From Spirochaetaceae bacterium (GTDB taxonomy: Bacteria > Myxococcota_A > UBA9160 > UBA4427), in contig JACKFD010000006.1 of the NCBI GenBank assembly GCA_020632655.1, positions 62,001 to 126,000 of the forward strand: DNA of 64,000 nucleotides. The letters are read 5' to 3'. Below are positions 8,653 through 17,435 of this stretch, piece by piece. Position numbers and translations under genes: made by a program. The notes under the pieces are model-generated. The model saw nothing but the letters and a program-made list of their open reading frames with translations. It was not told the origin of the DNA and did no database searches. Every line of letters starts with the position of its first letter. The first letter of the stretch is position 1.

Positions 8653-10598
8653 GACTCCTCGCCCGCAGGCGGCGTCCGACCGAGCTTGCGCCGCAGCGCC
8701 TCGAGCTTGTCGAGCAGGTCCGGCTGCTCCGACTCCCGCACGCCGAGCTCGACCGCCTCTTCGTAGTAGTCGAGCGCAGCCGACTCGTCGCCCGAGAGCC
8801 GCATCACGTCGCCGAGATGCTCCGCGACGACCGGATCGCCCCCGGTCAGCTCCGCCGCCCGGACGAGCGCTTCCCGCGCCTGCTCGAGCAGCCCCATCGC
8901 TTCGTCCCGACGCGACGCGGACATCGCCTGCTCCGCCTGCCGGTAGAAGACCCAGCCGAGGCTGTCCGTGATGAAGCCGTCGTCCGGCGAGACCTCGAGG
9001 GCCCGGCGGATCATCGACTCCGCCTCCGCGAGCCGCTCCCCGCGATCCGCCCACGAGTAGCCGATGTAGTTGAGTGCGTTCGCGTCGTCCGGCGCGATCT
9101 CGAGCACGCGCTGCATCCATCGGATCGCCTCGTCGTGCCGCCCCGCCGTGCCGTAGTGCGCACCGAGCTGGAAGAAGACCTCCGCGTCGGCGTCACTGCC
9201 GTCGAGCAGGGACTCGAGCAGGGCGACGCCGCCGTCGAAGTCCCCGAGCTGCACGCGCAAGGCCGCGGCGTGGAAGTCGAGCTGGCGATGGGGGCGCAGC
9301 GCACGCAGCCGCTCGGTCTCGGCGAGCGCCTCCTCGAGGCGTCCCTCGGCCTCCAGCAGACCGACGATCTGCAGCCGCGCATCCGCATGGCCGGGATCGT
9401 CCGGCCCGATCCGCTCGTAGGCGGCGATCGCACCGGGCGTGTCCCCGGTCGCATTCAGGATCTGGCCGAGCGCGAAGGCCACCTGCGGCTGGTCGGGATC
9501 ACGCGCGAGCACGGCCTCGAGCCGGCGGGCGGCGTCCGCGTAGCGGCCCTCGGAGAACTCGAGCTGGGCGAGGCGTCGCAGCGCATTCAGCTCGTCGGGG
9601 TAGGCCTCGACGATGCGCTGATAGGTCTCGATCGCGCCGTCGACGTCCTCGGCCTCGAGCTGGGCCTGACCGAGACGATCGAGGATGCCGTAATGGTTGG
9701 GATGGCTCTCCAGGAGCTCGCGGTAGATGGCGATCTCGCCGGCTCGGTCGGAGCGTGCGCGTTCGATCTGGGCGAGGCGCATGAAGAGCAGGAAGTGGTC
9801 GGGGAAGCTCTCGAGGCCCTTGCGCACGACGGCGATGGCGGCGTCCCAGTCGCGGCGCTGCTCGTGGACGGAGGCCAGCGCGAGGATGCCGCGCAGCTGA
9901 TCGGGCTCCAGCTCCGCGAGGCGCTTCGCGAGCGCCTCGGCCTCCTCGAGGTCGCCGCGCTCCATAGCCACCTGGTAGAGCGCGTGCGCGCTGTCGGCGT
10001 CGAGGGGCGCACCGGCCTCGTCCCGCAGCACGCGGTCGAGCCCCTCGAAGTCGCGGCGCAGGCGGTAGAGCCGGCCGAGGAAGAGCCGCGATCGGCGCGA
10101 CTCGGGGTCGAGGGCGAAGGCGAGCTCGGCCTCGCGCAGGGCGCCCTCGACATCGTCGAGCTGCCAGGCGAGCCGGGCCAGTCGGTCGTGCAGGAATCCG
10201 CTGTCGGGATCCTTCTGCGCGGCGCGCTCGTAGGCGGCCCGGGCCGCCTCGAAGTCGCCGCGTGCCTGCGCGAGCTCCCCGACGAGGACGTCGTAGTCGG
10301 CGGGCATGCGGGATCGCTCGATCCGCAGCGGCACCCGGCGCGCCGAGGCCCCCGCACCGCCCGCACCCGGCAGCCCGGGCCAGGACGCACAGCCCACGAG
10401 CGCGAGGGAAACGACGAGGACGACCGTGAGGGCCGACCGGAGGCCCGCCGCCCGCGCCGTCCGGCCGCTGGCACGGAGCGACCCGGCCGTCTCGTTCCTC
10501 GCATCCGCTCGAAGCTGCACCCGCCCCCCGTCCGCACTCGACCCGACCGCATGCCCATCGGCTCGCGGCCGGCCGAGCCGGAGAGTCACCCGAAGCAC
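8649..10598 (-). CDS. TPR-repeat lipoprotein
   Basis: Up to 649 residues. A run of tetratricopeptide helices begins near residue 115 (for example ARGDFEAARAAYERAAQKDPDSGFL) and continues to the end, about fourteen repeats. A hydrophobic segment and lipobox (VSLALVGC) sit near residue 70, so the mature protein is probably a lipid-anchored periplasmic or outer-membrane scaffold. The start is uncertain: the GTG at 10598 leaves only two bases after AGGAG, while GTGs at 10589 or 10520 give more normal spacing and a shorter leader. It is translationally coupled to the LolB-like gene and may assist outer-membrane assembly. Confidence 0.85.
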   Translation of the reverse strand: MLRVTLRLGRPRADGHAVGSSADGGRVQLRADARNETAGSLRASGRTARAAGLRSALTVVLVVSLALVGCASWPGLPGAGGAGASARRVPLRIERSRMPADYDVLVGELAQARGDFEAARAAYERAAQKDPDSGFLHDRLARLAWQLDDVEGALREAELAFALDPESRRSRLFLGRLYRLRRDFEGLDRVLRDEAGAPLDADSAHALYQVAMERGDLEEAEALAKRLAELEPDQLRGILALASVHEQRRDWDAAIAVVRKGLESFPDHFLLFMRLAQIERARSDRAGEIAIYRELLESHPNHYGILDRLGQAQLEAEDVDGAIETYQRIVEAYPDELNALRRLAQLEFSEGRYADAARRLEAVLARDPDQPQVAFALGQILNATGDTPGAIAAYERIGPDDPGHADARLQIVGLLEAEGRLEEALAETERLRALRPHRQLDFHAAALRVQLGDFDGGVALLESLLDGSDADAEVFFQLGAHYGTAGRHDEAIRWMQRVLEIAPDDANALNYIGYSWADRGERLAEAESMIRRALEVSPDDGFITDSLGWVFYRQAEQAMSASRRDEAMGLLEQAREALVRAAELTGGDPVVAEHLGDVMRLSGDESAALDYYEEAVELGVRESEQPDLLDKLEALRRKLGRTPPAGEES

Positions 10599-10685
10599 CG
10601 CTCCTGTCGAGCAGGCCGGCGTCGTGACCCCGCGTCGGCCGTGACCCCGCTTCGTGCACGGGGGTTCCGGCCCCGCCCGAGCCGA

Positions 10686-11297
10686 CTACGCGCTCAGGTA
10701 GCCCTTCTTCTCGAGGTAGGAGACGAGCGTGGCGACCGACTCGTCGACCGTCTGCCCGTTCGTGTCGAGCACGACCTCGGGCTTGAGCGGCTCCTCGTAG
10801 GGAGCCGAGATGCCGGTGAACTCCGGGATCTCGCCGGCGCGCGCCTTCTTGTAGAGGCCCTTCACGTCGCGGCCCTCGCAGGTCTCGACGCTGGCCTGCA
10901 CCCAGGCCTCGACGAAGTCGCCGTCGCCCATGATCTGTCGGACCTGGTCGCGGTCGGCGCGGTAGGGCGAGATGAACGACGTGAACACGATCACGCCGGC
11001 GTCGGTGAAGAGCTTCGAGACCTCGCCGATCCGGCGGATGTTCTCCGTGCGATCCGCGGGCGAGAAGCCGAGGTTCGCGTTCAGGCCGTGGCGGATGTTG
11101 TCGCCGTCGAGGATGTAGGTGAGGCGGCCGCGCTCCGAGAGCGCCTTCTCCGCGGCGACCGCGATCGTCGACTTGCCCGAGCCCGAGAGGCCCGTGAGCC
11201 AGATCGTGCAGCCGCGCTGGCCGAGCAGGGCCTGACGATCCTGACGCGTGACCTGACCCTCGTGCCAGGTGATGTTGGTCGACTTCGATGCACTCAC
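10686..11297 (-). CDS. cysC: Adenylyl-sulfate kinase
   Basis: This stand-alone APS kinase phosphorylates adenosine 5'-phosphosulfate to PAPS for sulfate assimilation or sulfation. It has 203 residues from a GTG with GGAG eight bases upstream. The P-loop is GLSGSGKST (36-44), followed by the APS-binding DGDNIRHGLN, the FISPYRADR lid region and KGLYKKARAGEI, all typical of CysC. No CysD/CysN or ATP sulfurylase lies nearby, so sulfate activation must be encoded elsewhere. A 390-bp non-coding region precedes it. Confidence 0.95.
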   Translation of the reverse strand: MSASKSTNITWHEGQVTRQDRQALLGQRGCTIWLTGLSGSGKSTIAVAAEKALSERGRLTYILDGDNIRHGLNANLGFSPADRTENIRRIGEVSKLFTDAGVIVFTSFISPYRADRDQVRQIMGDGDFVEAWVQASVETCEGRDVKGLYKKARAGEIPEFTGISAPYEEPLKPEVVLDTNGQTVDESVATLVSYLEKKGYLSA

Positions 11298-11687
11298 GGA
11301 GGACTCCTTCCCGAAGCGGGGGCGGGACCGGCTCTGACCGGTCGGGTTGATGCGCGATGCGCCGTGTCGGGCGCGATCGGGCCCACGCCGCGGGGATCCG
11401 ACCGGGGATCCCCGTCGCGGGGCCGATGGGCTGGTTCTGGGGCGCCACGCGAGCCCGGGCTCGGGCCCATCCCGATGACCCCTGCGAGGCGACTCGGCGC
11501 GGCGTCGCCGCTTCGGCCGAAGGCCCCGGCTCGCGCGCCGAATCCGGGGCGTCGCATCACGGTCATGACCGGGAGTCGCGCTCAGCGGACGCCGCACTAT
11601 AGCCAAGCCCGGCGCGCCCGCCGCAGGCCCGGACCGGCTCCGCTCGCGGGATCGATCGGTCGCCGGGACCGGCCCCGGAGCGACGGG
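11298..11687. other. Non-coding region upstream of cysC
   Basis: No credible gene here. It separates cysC from the end of the cysteine desulfurase gene, both on the minus strand. On the minus strand a TATAGT hexamer (11596-11601) could be a -10 element for cysC, which would give a leader of about 290 nt, but no convincing -35 sits at the right distance. Several GC-rich inverted repeats are present without U-tracts. Confidence 0.35.
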
Positions 11688-12845
11688 TCAGCCCGCGGAG
11701 GCCTGCAGGTCGACGGCCGCCCGGACGCTGGCGATCGCCCGATCCACCTCTTCGGCCGTCGTGCCCCGCCCGAGCCCGAATCGCAGCGAGGCCTTCGCGA
11801 GGGCCGGCGGCAGGCCGAGGGCCAGCAGCACGTGGCTCGGTGCCGGGGTGGCGGAGGAGCAGGCCGAGCCCGAGGAGACGGCGATGCCGCGCAGGTCCGC
11901 CACGAGGCGGTCGCCGTCGAGACCCGGGAAGGAGACCGACAGATTGCCGGGCAGACGCCGCACGGGGTCCCCGTTCGGGCGGACGCGACCGGGCAGCGCC
12001 GCCTCGAGCCCCGCCTGGAGCCGGTCGCGCAGCGCCCCGAGCCGAAGCGCCTCCGCCTCCCGCTCGGCGACGCAGAGGTCGAGGGCCTTCGCGAAGCCCA
12101 CGATCAAGGCCACCGGCAGCGTGCCCGAGCGCAGCCCCCCCTCGTGTCCTCCGCCGTACTGCCGCGGCTCGAGCCGCAGGCGCGGGCGCCCGCTGCGCCG
12201 CACGCGCAGACAGCCGACCCCCTTCGGCCCGTAGAGCTTGTGCGCCGAGACGGAGACGAGGTCGAGGCCATCGTCGGCCGCGTGGAGCGGCACCTTGCCC
12301 GCCGCCTGCGCCGCGTCCGTATGGAAGGGCAGCTCGCGCTCGCGACAGACCGCCGCGATCTCGCGGATCGGCTGCAGCACGCCGATCTCGTTGTTCGCCG
12401 CCATGACGGAGACGAGCAGCGTGTCGTCGCGGATCGCGGCCGCGACCCGCTCGGGATCGACGAGGCCCCGCGCATCGACGGACAGGATCTCGACCTCGAC
12501 GCCGCGCCGCTCGAGGGCGCGGACCGGATCGAGGACCGAGGCGTGCTCCGTCGCGACCGTGAGGACGTGGCGACGGCTCGGGCGCGCGTCGGCGAGACCG
12601 AGGATCGCGAGGTTGTTGCTCTCGGTCGCGCCGCTCGTGAAGACGATCTCGCGCGGCTCGGCGCCCAGCGCGCCGGCGATCCGCTCCCGGGCGAGCTCGA
12701 CGGCGGCCGCCGCGCGGCGACCCCAGGCGTGGGTATGGCTCGCGGCGTTGCCGAACTCGTCGGTCAGGTAGGGCTGCATCGCCTCGAGCACCCGCTCGTC
12801 GAGGGGCGTCGTGGCGTGGTGGTCGAGGTAGGCCTCGCGGGACAA
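11688..12845 (-). CDS. Cysteine desulfurase (IscS/NifS family)
   Basis: A 385-residue PLP enzyme that takes sulfur from cysteine for Fe-S cluster and tRNA thiolation pathways. The N terminus YLDHHATTP is the family hallmark. The PLP lysine is K203 in SAHKLYGPKG, and the catalytic cysteine is C329 in SSGSACSS, within an IscS/NifS-like loop (SSGSACSSATPAPSHVL). Starts at ATG 12845. The A-type Fe-S carrier gene ends 28 bp upstream, consistent with a small Fe-S module, but IscU, IscR and HscBA are absent. Confidence 0.94.
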   Translation of the reverse strand: MSREAYLDHHATTPLDERVLEAMQPYLTDEFGNAASHTHAWGRRAAAAVELARERIAGALGAEPREIVFTSGATESNNLAILGLADARPSRRHVLTVATEHASVLDPVRALERRGVEVEILSVDARGLVDPERVAAAIRDDTLLVSVMAANNEIGVLQPIREIAAVCRERELPFHTDAAQAAGKVPLHAADDGLDLVSVSAHKLYGPKGVGCLRVRRSGRPRLRLEPRQYGGGHEGGLRSGTLPVALIVGFAKALDLCVAEREAEALRLGALRDRLQAGLEAALPGRVRPNGDPVRRLPGNLSVSFPGLDGDRLVADLRGIAVSSGSACSSATPAPSHVLLALGLPPALAKASLRFGLGRGTTAEEVDRAIASVRAAVDLQASAG

Positions 12846-12873
12846 GGGGCGCTCGCCGCCGCCTCGCGGCGAC

Positions 12874-13200
12874 TCAGGCCGCGAAGGACTGGCCGCAGCC
12901 GCAGGTATTGGAGGCGTTCGGGTTCTGGATCTTGAAGCCCGACTCCTGCAGCGTGTCCACGAAGTCGAGGGTCGAGCCCACGAGGTAGAGCGCGCTCTTC
13001 TCGTCGACGATCACCCGCACGCCCTCGAGCTCGATCTCCGTGTCGATCTCGCGCACGACGTCGTCGAAGCTGAGCTGGTACTGGAGCCCCGAGCAGCCGC
13101 CGCCGATCACCTTCATGCGCAGACCGTGGGTCTCCTGCTTGCCGTCCTCGGCCAGCAGCGTGCGGATCCGCTCGGCCGCCTCCTTCGTGACCTCGATCAT
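12874..13200 (-). CDS. A-type iron-sulfur cluster carrier (IscA/ErpA family)
   Basis: A 108-residue cytoplasmic protein with the three conserved cysteines of A-type carriers: C36 in GGGCSGLQY and C100/C102 in the C-terminal NTCGCGQSF. It receives or transfers Fe-S clusters to apo-enzymes. The start is the ATG at 13198-13200, giving MIEVTKEAAERI; longer upstream readings would add an Arg/Ser-rich tail atypical for the family. It is followed by the cysteine desulfurase gene. IscA and ErpA cannot be separated from sequence alone. Confidence 0.94.
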   Translation of the reverse strand: MIEVTKEAAERIRTLLAEDGKQETHGLRMKVIGGGCSGLQYQLSFDDVVREIDTEIELEGVRVIVDEKSALYLVGSTLDFVDTLQESGFKIQNPNASNTCGCGQSFAA

Positions 13201-13261
13201 CGCTTCGTTCTCCCGTCCCGCCGCCCCGAGCGCGCCTGGGGCGACGACGTGGCCGCGGAGC

Positions 13262-14008
13262 TTAGCAGCCGGGCTCCCCATCGACCGCCCGGGCCGAGAG
13301 GCGGAGGAAGATCTCGCGATTGCCCTTGGGGCCCGCCACGCGGCTCTCGGCGCGGCCGAGCTCCCGGCGCCCCAGACGCAGGGCTTCCGCGGCGATGCGA
13401 TCGACGGCCTCCCGGCGCAGCCCATCGTCCCGCACGACGCCCCCCTTGCCGACCTGCTCCCGCCCGACCTCGAATTGCGGCTTCACCATCAGCAGCAGCT
13501 CGGCCTCGGGCGCGCAGGCGTCGAGCGCCGGCAGCACGAGCGCGAGCGAGATGAAGGAGACGTCGACCGTCACGAGCTCGAAGCGCTCGTCGAAGTCTCC
13601 CGGTCGGAGATGGCGCGCATTCACGCCCTCGCGCAGCTCGACCCGCGGATCGGCGCGCAGCCGCGCCTGCATCTGGCCATGCCCGACGTCGACGGCCACG
13701 ACGCGCCGCGCGCCACGCTGGAGCAGGCAGTCCGTGAAGCCGCCGGTCGACGCGCCGACGTCGAGACAGCACAGCCCCGTCGGATCGACGCCGAGATCCT
13801 CGAGCGCGCCCACGAGCTTCTCGCCGCCGCGGGAGGCGAAGGGGCGGGTGCCGGCCTTGAGGCGGACGCTGCGCGCGGGGGCGATGCGCGTGCCCGCCTT
13901 GTCGCAGGGCACGTCGTCGACGAGCACCCGCCCGGCGAGGATCAGCGCCTGGGCCGCGCTGCGCGTCTCGGCGAGGCCCTCCGCGACGACGCGCTCGTCG
14001 AGGCGCAC
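13262..14008 (-). CDS. tlyA: TlyA-type rRNA 2'-O-methyltransferase / haemolysin A family
   Basis: 248 residues from a GTG at 14006-14008 with GGAG upstream, placing the family start RLDERVVAEGLA directly after the initiator. Residues 1-60 form an S4 RNA-binding domain; the rest is an FtsJ/RrmJ-like SAM methyltransferase with motif I DVGASTGGFTDCLL, then VTVDVSFISL and a catalytic-type lysine in LMVKPQFE. TlyA of mycobacteria 2'-O-methylates 16S and 23S rRNA. A GTG at 14146 would add 46 residues of Gly/Gln-rich repeats from a 12-bp DNA repeat and has no ribosome site, so it was not chosen. It closes the xseA-xseB-ispA-dxs-tlyA operon, an arrangement common in bacteria. Confidence 0.9.
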   Translation of the reverse strand: MRLDERVVAEGLAETRSAAQALILAGRVLVDDVPCDKAGTRIAPARSVRLKAGTRPFASRGGEKLVGALEDLGVDPTGLCCLDVGASTGGFTDCLLQRGARRVVAVDVGHGQMQARLRADPRVELREGVNARHLRPGDFDERFELVTVDVSFISLALVLPALDACAPEAELLLMVKPQFEVGREQVGKGGVVRDDGLRREAVDRIAAEALRLGRRELGRAESRVAGPKGNREIFLRLSARAVDGEPGC

Positions 14009-14052
14009 ACCGCGTCTCCGGCCGGCCGGTCGGGCCGGGGCGCCGTCCGCGT

Positions 14053-14124
14053 GGCCGCGGGATCGGCCGTCGGGTTGGCCGCCGGATTGGCCGCCGTTCG
14101 CGCCGCCGGTCTGGCCGCCGTCCG
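14053..14124. repeat. Degenerate 12-bp tandem repeat between dxs and tlyA
   Basis: About six imperfect copies of a GGCCGCCGGATT-like 12-mer lie between the end of dxs and the likely tlyA start. The period is a multiple of three, so in the tlyA frame it reads as a Gly-Gly-Gln-type low-complexity peptide. It is either an untranslated spacer or a variable N-terminal extension of TlyA. Confidence 0.6.
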
Positions 14125-14154
14125 CGTCGTCGCTCGGATCCGCCACGCGCGGGC

Positions 14155-16098
14155 TCAGCCGCCGGGCGCGGCGTCCGCCTCGGCGAGCAGCGCGAGCACG
14201 GCGTCGCGGATGTCGCCCTGCGCGAGGCCCAGGCTCTCGGGCGTCTCCCCGTGCTCGACGAGCTGATCCGGGATGCCGAGCAGTCGCACGGGCGTGCGCA
14301 GCCCCTCCTCCGCGAGCAGCTCGAGCACGGCGGAGCCGAAGCCGCCCATCACGCTGTGCTCCTCGACGGTCACGATCACGCGACATCGCCGGGCGAGATC
14401 GAGGATGCGCTCGCGATCGAGAGGCTTCACGAAGCGCGCGTTCAGCACCGCGCAGCCCAGCCGCTCGCCGGCCAGCTCCGCCGCCGCCTCGAGCGCGGGA
14501 TGCACGGTCGCACCGACCGCGAGGATCGCCGCGTCCCGGCCGTCCCGCAGCAGCTCGCCCTCGCCGATCGGCAGCGTCTTGATCTCCGGATCGAGCGGCA
14601 CACCGACGCCCGAGCCGCGCGGGAAGCGCACCGCCGCCGGGCCCGGGTACTCGATCGCCGTCTCGAGCAGATGCTGCAGCTCGTTCTCGTCCTTCGGCGC
14701 CATCACGATCGCGTTCGGCAGGTTGCGGAAGTAGGCGAAGTCGAAGAGCCCCTGATGCGTGGCCCCATCGGCGCCGACCAGTCCGGCCCGGTCGAGGGCG
14801 AAGGTCACGTCGAGGTTCTGCAGACAGACGTCGTGCACGACCTGGTCGTAGGCGCGCTGCAGGAAGGTCGAGTAGATCGCCGCGACGGGCTTCATGCCCT
14901 CGGCGGCGAGGCCGGCGGCGAAGGTGACCGCGTGCTGCTCGGCGATGCCCACGTCGTAGAAGCGATCGGGGAAGGCCTGTTGGAAGCGGTCGAGGCCCGT
15001 GCCCGAGGCCATCGCCGCGGTGATCGCGACGATCCGCTCGTCCTCCCGCGCGAGCCGGATCAGCGTATCCGAGAAGATCTTCGTGTAGGAGGGGGGCGCC
15101 GCCTTCGACGGGGCGAACTCGCCGGAGCGCACGTCGAAGCGACCGACGCCGTGGTACTTGAGCGGGTCGGCCTCGGCGGGCCCGTAGCCGTGGCCCTTCT
15201 CCGTGATCGCGTGGATCAGCACGGGGCCCGACCCGTTCGCCACCATCTGCTTCACGTTCTCCATCGTCTCGAGGACGACGTCCATGCGATGGCCCTGGAT
15301 CGGACCGACATAACGGAAGCCGAGCGCCTCGAAGAGCAGCCCCGGCGAGAAGAAGACCTTGAGCGACTCCTCCGCCTTGCGCGCCCAGTGCAGCATGTCG
15401 CCGGGCATGCCCGAGAGCAGCTCCCGCGCCCAGCCCTTCATGCGCCGCGCCATCGGCGCCGAGAGCTTGCGCGAGAGGTAGGACGAGAGCGCGCCGACGT
15501 TCGGGTCGATCGACATCTCGTTGTCGTTCAGCACGACGATCAGGTTCTTCTCGCCGATGTGGCCGGCGTGATTGAGCGCCTCGAAGGCCATCCCCGCGGT
15601 CATCGACCCGTCGCCGATCAGGGCGATCACGACCCCGTCCTCGCCCTGATGGAACTTGGCGCGCGCCATGCCGAGGGCGGCGGAGATCGAGGTGCCTGCA
15701 TGCCCGGCACCGAAATGATCGTACTCGGACTCCGTGCGCCGCAGGAACTTCGACATGCCGCCGAGACGGCCGATCGAGTCGAAGTCCTCGCGGCGACCGG
15801 TGAGCATCTTGTGCGGGTAGCCCTGATGGCCGACGTCGAGGACGAAGCGATCCTTCGGCGTGTCGAAGACGTAGTGGATCGCCGTGATCAGCTCGACGGC
15901 GCCGAGGCTCGAGGCGAGGTGCCCGCCGGTCTGCGAGACCCGGGCGAGGATCTCGTCCCGGATCTCGGAGGCGACCTGCTCGACCTTGTCCCGCGGCAGC
16001 TTGCGCAGGTCCGAGGGACGCTCGATCCCGTGGAGGAGCTTCGCGGGCACGAGCGATCGCCCCTCCGTCGCACCCGGCGTCCGGCCTTCGTCGCTCAT
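14155..16098 (-). CDS. dxs: 1-deoxy-D-xylulose-5-phosphate synthase
   Basis: A 647-residue thiamine-diphosphate enzyme that condenses pyruvate and glyceraldehyde 3-phosphate, the first step of the MEP isoprenoid pathway. Visible motifs are the DVGHQGYPHK N-terminal signature, the TPP-binding GDGSMTAGMAFEALNHAG, GLVGADGATHQG in the transketolase pyrimidine domain and the C-terminal domain ending near VRLLGIPDQLVEHG. Length is normal (about 620-650). The ATG overlaps the stop of ispA by four bases, coupling this pathway entry enzyme to prenyl diphosphate synthesis. Confidence 0.97.
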   Translation of the reverse strand: MSDEGRTPGATEGRSLVPAKLLHGIERPSDLRKLPRDKVEQVASEIRDEILARVSQTGGHLASSLGAVELITAIHYVFDTPKDRFVLDVGHQGYPHKMLTGRREDFDSIGRLGGMSKFLRRTESEYDHFGAGHAGTSISAALGMARAKFHQGEDGVVIALIGDGSMTAGMAFEALNHAGHIGEKNLIVVLNDNEMSIDPNVGALSSYLSRKLSAPMARRMKGWARELLSGMPGDMLHWARKAEESLKVFFSPGLLFEALGFRYVGPIQGHRMDVVLETMENVKQMVANGSGPVLIHAITEKGHGYGPAEADPLKYHGVGRFDVRSGEFAPSKAAPPSYTKIFSDTLIRLAREDERIVAITAAMASGTGLDRFQQAFPDRFYDVGIAEQHAVTFAAGLAAEGMKPVAAIYSTFLQRAYDQVVHDVCLQNLDVTFALDRAGLVGADGATHQGLFDFAYFRNLPNAIVMAPKDENELQHLLETAIEYPGPAAVRFPRGSGVGVPLDPEIKTLPIGEGELLRDGRDAAILAVGATVHPALEAAAELAGERLGCAVLNARFVKPLDRERILDLARRCRVIVTVEEHSVMGGFGSAVLELLAEEGLRTPVRLLGIPDQLVEHGETPESLGLAQGDIRDAVLALLAEADAAPGG

Positions 16099-16967
16099 CG
16101 ATCCCTCCGAACGGCGAAGCGCGCCAGCCGCCGCAGCGGCTCGGCCCGCTCACCCCAGCCCTCGATCCGCGCGAGGGCGCGATCGAGCAGGGCCTCCGCC
16201 CCGCGCTTTGCATCGTCGAGGCCCTGGAGTCGCAGGATGCTCGCCGCCTCCTCCGAGTCGGCGTCGAGCAGATCGTCGGCGATCTGGAAGGCGATGCCGA
16301 CGTCCCGCGCGAAGGTCGCGAGGGTCGCCCGCTCGTCATCGTTCGCGCCGCCGAGGGTCGCCCCGCCGACGATCGCCGCGCCGAAGAGCGCCGCCGTCTT
16401 GCGAGCATGGATGGAGGCGAGCCGCGCGTGATCGGTTCCGCCCGAGGTCGTCTGCTCGGCCTCGAAGAGCAGGTCGTCGACCTGGCCGCCCACGAGCCCC
16501 GCCGCACCGGCCGCCCGGGCGAGCTCCGCCGCGACGAGCAGCCCGCGCTCGCCCTGCCCCGTCGCCAGCGCGCCCTCGGCCAGCGCCGCAAAGGCCTCCG
16601 TCAGGAGCGCGTCGCCCGCGAGCACCGCCGTCGCCTCGTCGTAGGCGACGTGCACGGTCGGCCGCCCACGCCGTTCGTCGTCGTCGTCCATGCAGGGCAG
16701 GTCGTCGTGCACGAGCGAGTAGGTGTGGATCAGCTCGACCGCGACCGCGAGCGGCAGCGCCGCCTCGGCGGGTCCGCCGACCGCCTCCGCTGCCGCGAGC
16801 GCGAAGACGGGCCGCAGCCGCTTGCCGCCCGGAAAGAGCAGATGGCGCATCGCGCCGGTCAGCGACTCCGGCCAGCCCGCCGCATCGGAGGCCGCCCCCG
16901 TAAAGCGCGCCTCGATCTCCGCCTCGATCCGCGGCAGCCGCTCGGCCATGTACGCGTCCACGTCCAC
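16095..16967 (-). CDS. ispA: Polyprenyl synthetase (farnesyl/geranyl diphosphate synthase)
   Basis: 290 residues from a GTG at 16965-16967 with a good site (GAGGA about 6 nt upstream, inside the end of xseB). The first Asp-rich motif is DDLPCMDDDD (DDx2-4D) and the second is DDLLDAD; GKRLRPVFALAAAEAVGG is the typical substrate-binding segment. It elongates DMAPP/IPP to C10-C15 prenyl diphosphates. The region before the first Asp motif contains HTYSLVHDDL, typical of short-chain farnesyl-type enzymes. It sits between xseB and dxs as in many bacteria. Confidence 0.94.
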   Translation of the reverse strand: MDVDAYMAERLPRIEAEIEARFTGAASDAAGWPESLTGAMRHLLFPGGKRLRPVFALAAAEAVGGPAEAALPLAVAVELIHTYSLVHDDLPCMDDDDERRGRPTVHVAYDEATAVLAGDALLTEAFAALAEGALATGQGERGLLVAAELARAAGAAGLVGGQVDDLLFEAEQTTSGGTDHARLASIHARKTAALFGAAIVGGATLGGANDDERATLATFARDVGIAFQIADDLLDADSEEAASILRLQGLDDAKRGAEALLDRALARIEGWGERAEPLRRLARFAVRRDR

Positions 16968-16969
16968 CG

Positions 16970-17332
16970 CTATTCCTCGGCGTCCTCGTCGCCCGGCTCT
17001 TCGTCGTCCTCGAGATCCGTGTCGTCGTCGGCTGCGTCGCTGCCTGCATCGCTGCCCGAATCGAAGGACGCCACGCGGGTCGCCCCGCCCCGATCCGCCA
17101 CCAGGATCTCGATCCGTCGCTCCGCGGCCTCCAGGGTCGTTGCGCATTGGCGCGACAAGCCAACGCCCTGCTCGAAGAGCGCGAGCGCCTCTTCGAGGGG
17201 CATCTCGCCTTCCTCGAGGCGCTGGACCGTCTGCTCGAGCTGCTCGAGTGCGCCTTCGAAGGAGAGCGTCGGCGGCCCGGTCTCGCCGGAGCCCGCCGCG
17301 TCGCCCGCGGCCGCGCGCTTCGCCTTCGCCAT
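16970..17332 (-). CDS. xseB: Exodeoxyribonuclease VII small subunit
   Basis: 120 residues. The core TLSFEGALEQLEQTVQRLEEGEMPLEEALALFEQG is the XseB family signature (two helices). The C-terminal 40 residues are a highly acidic Asp/Glu tail, longer than the usual 60-80-residue protein. It forms the nuclease with XseA, which is encoded upstream on the same strand (104-bp gap), and overlaps the ispA ribosome site. Confidence 0.93.
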   Translation of the reverse strand: MAKAKRAAAGDAAGSGETGPPTLSFEGALEQLEQTVQRLEEGEMPLEEALALFEQGVGLSRQCATTLEAAERRIEILVADRGGATRVASFDSGSDAGSDAADDDTDLEDDEEPGDEDAEE

Positions 17333-17435
17333 CGCGCGCGACTCTAACCGTGCGCCACCCCGGCGTCAACGCGAGGAAGGCGCCGAACCCCCCGGAAAAC
17401 CGTAGGTTTTCGGCGCACCCGACCGATCCGGGGGG

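Noticed and set aside
8817..12935. Plus-strand open frame of 1372 codons
   Set aside because: Antisense to the TPR, cysC and cysteine desulfurase genes; no motif, and it reads through intergenic DNA.
13262..16591. One continuous minus-strand frame joining tlyA to DNA antisense or out of frame with dxs
   Set aside because: The upstream part overlaps dxs in a different frame and has no domain; only the TlyA portion is supported.
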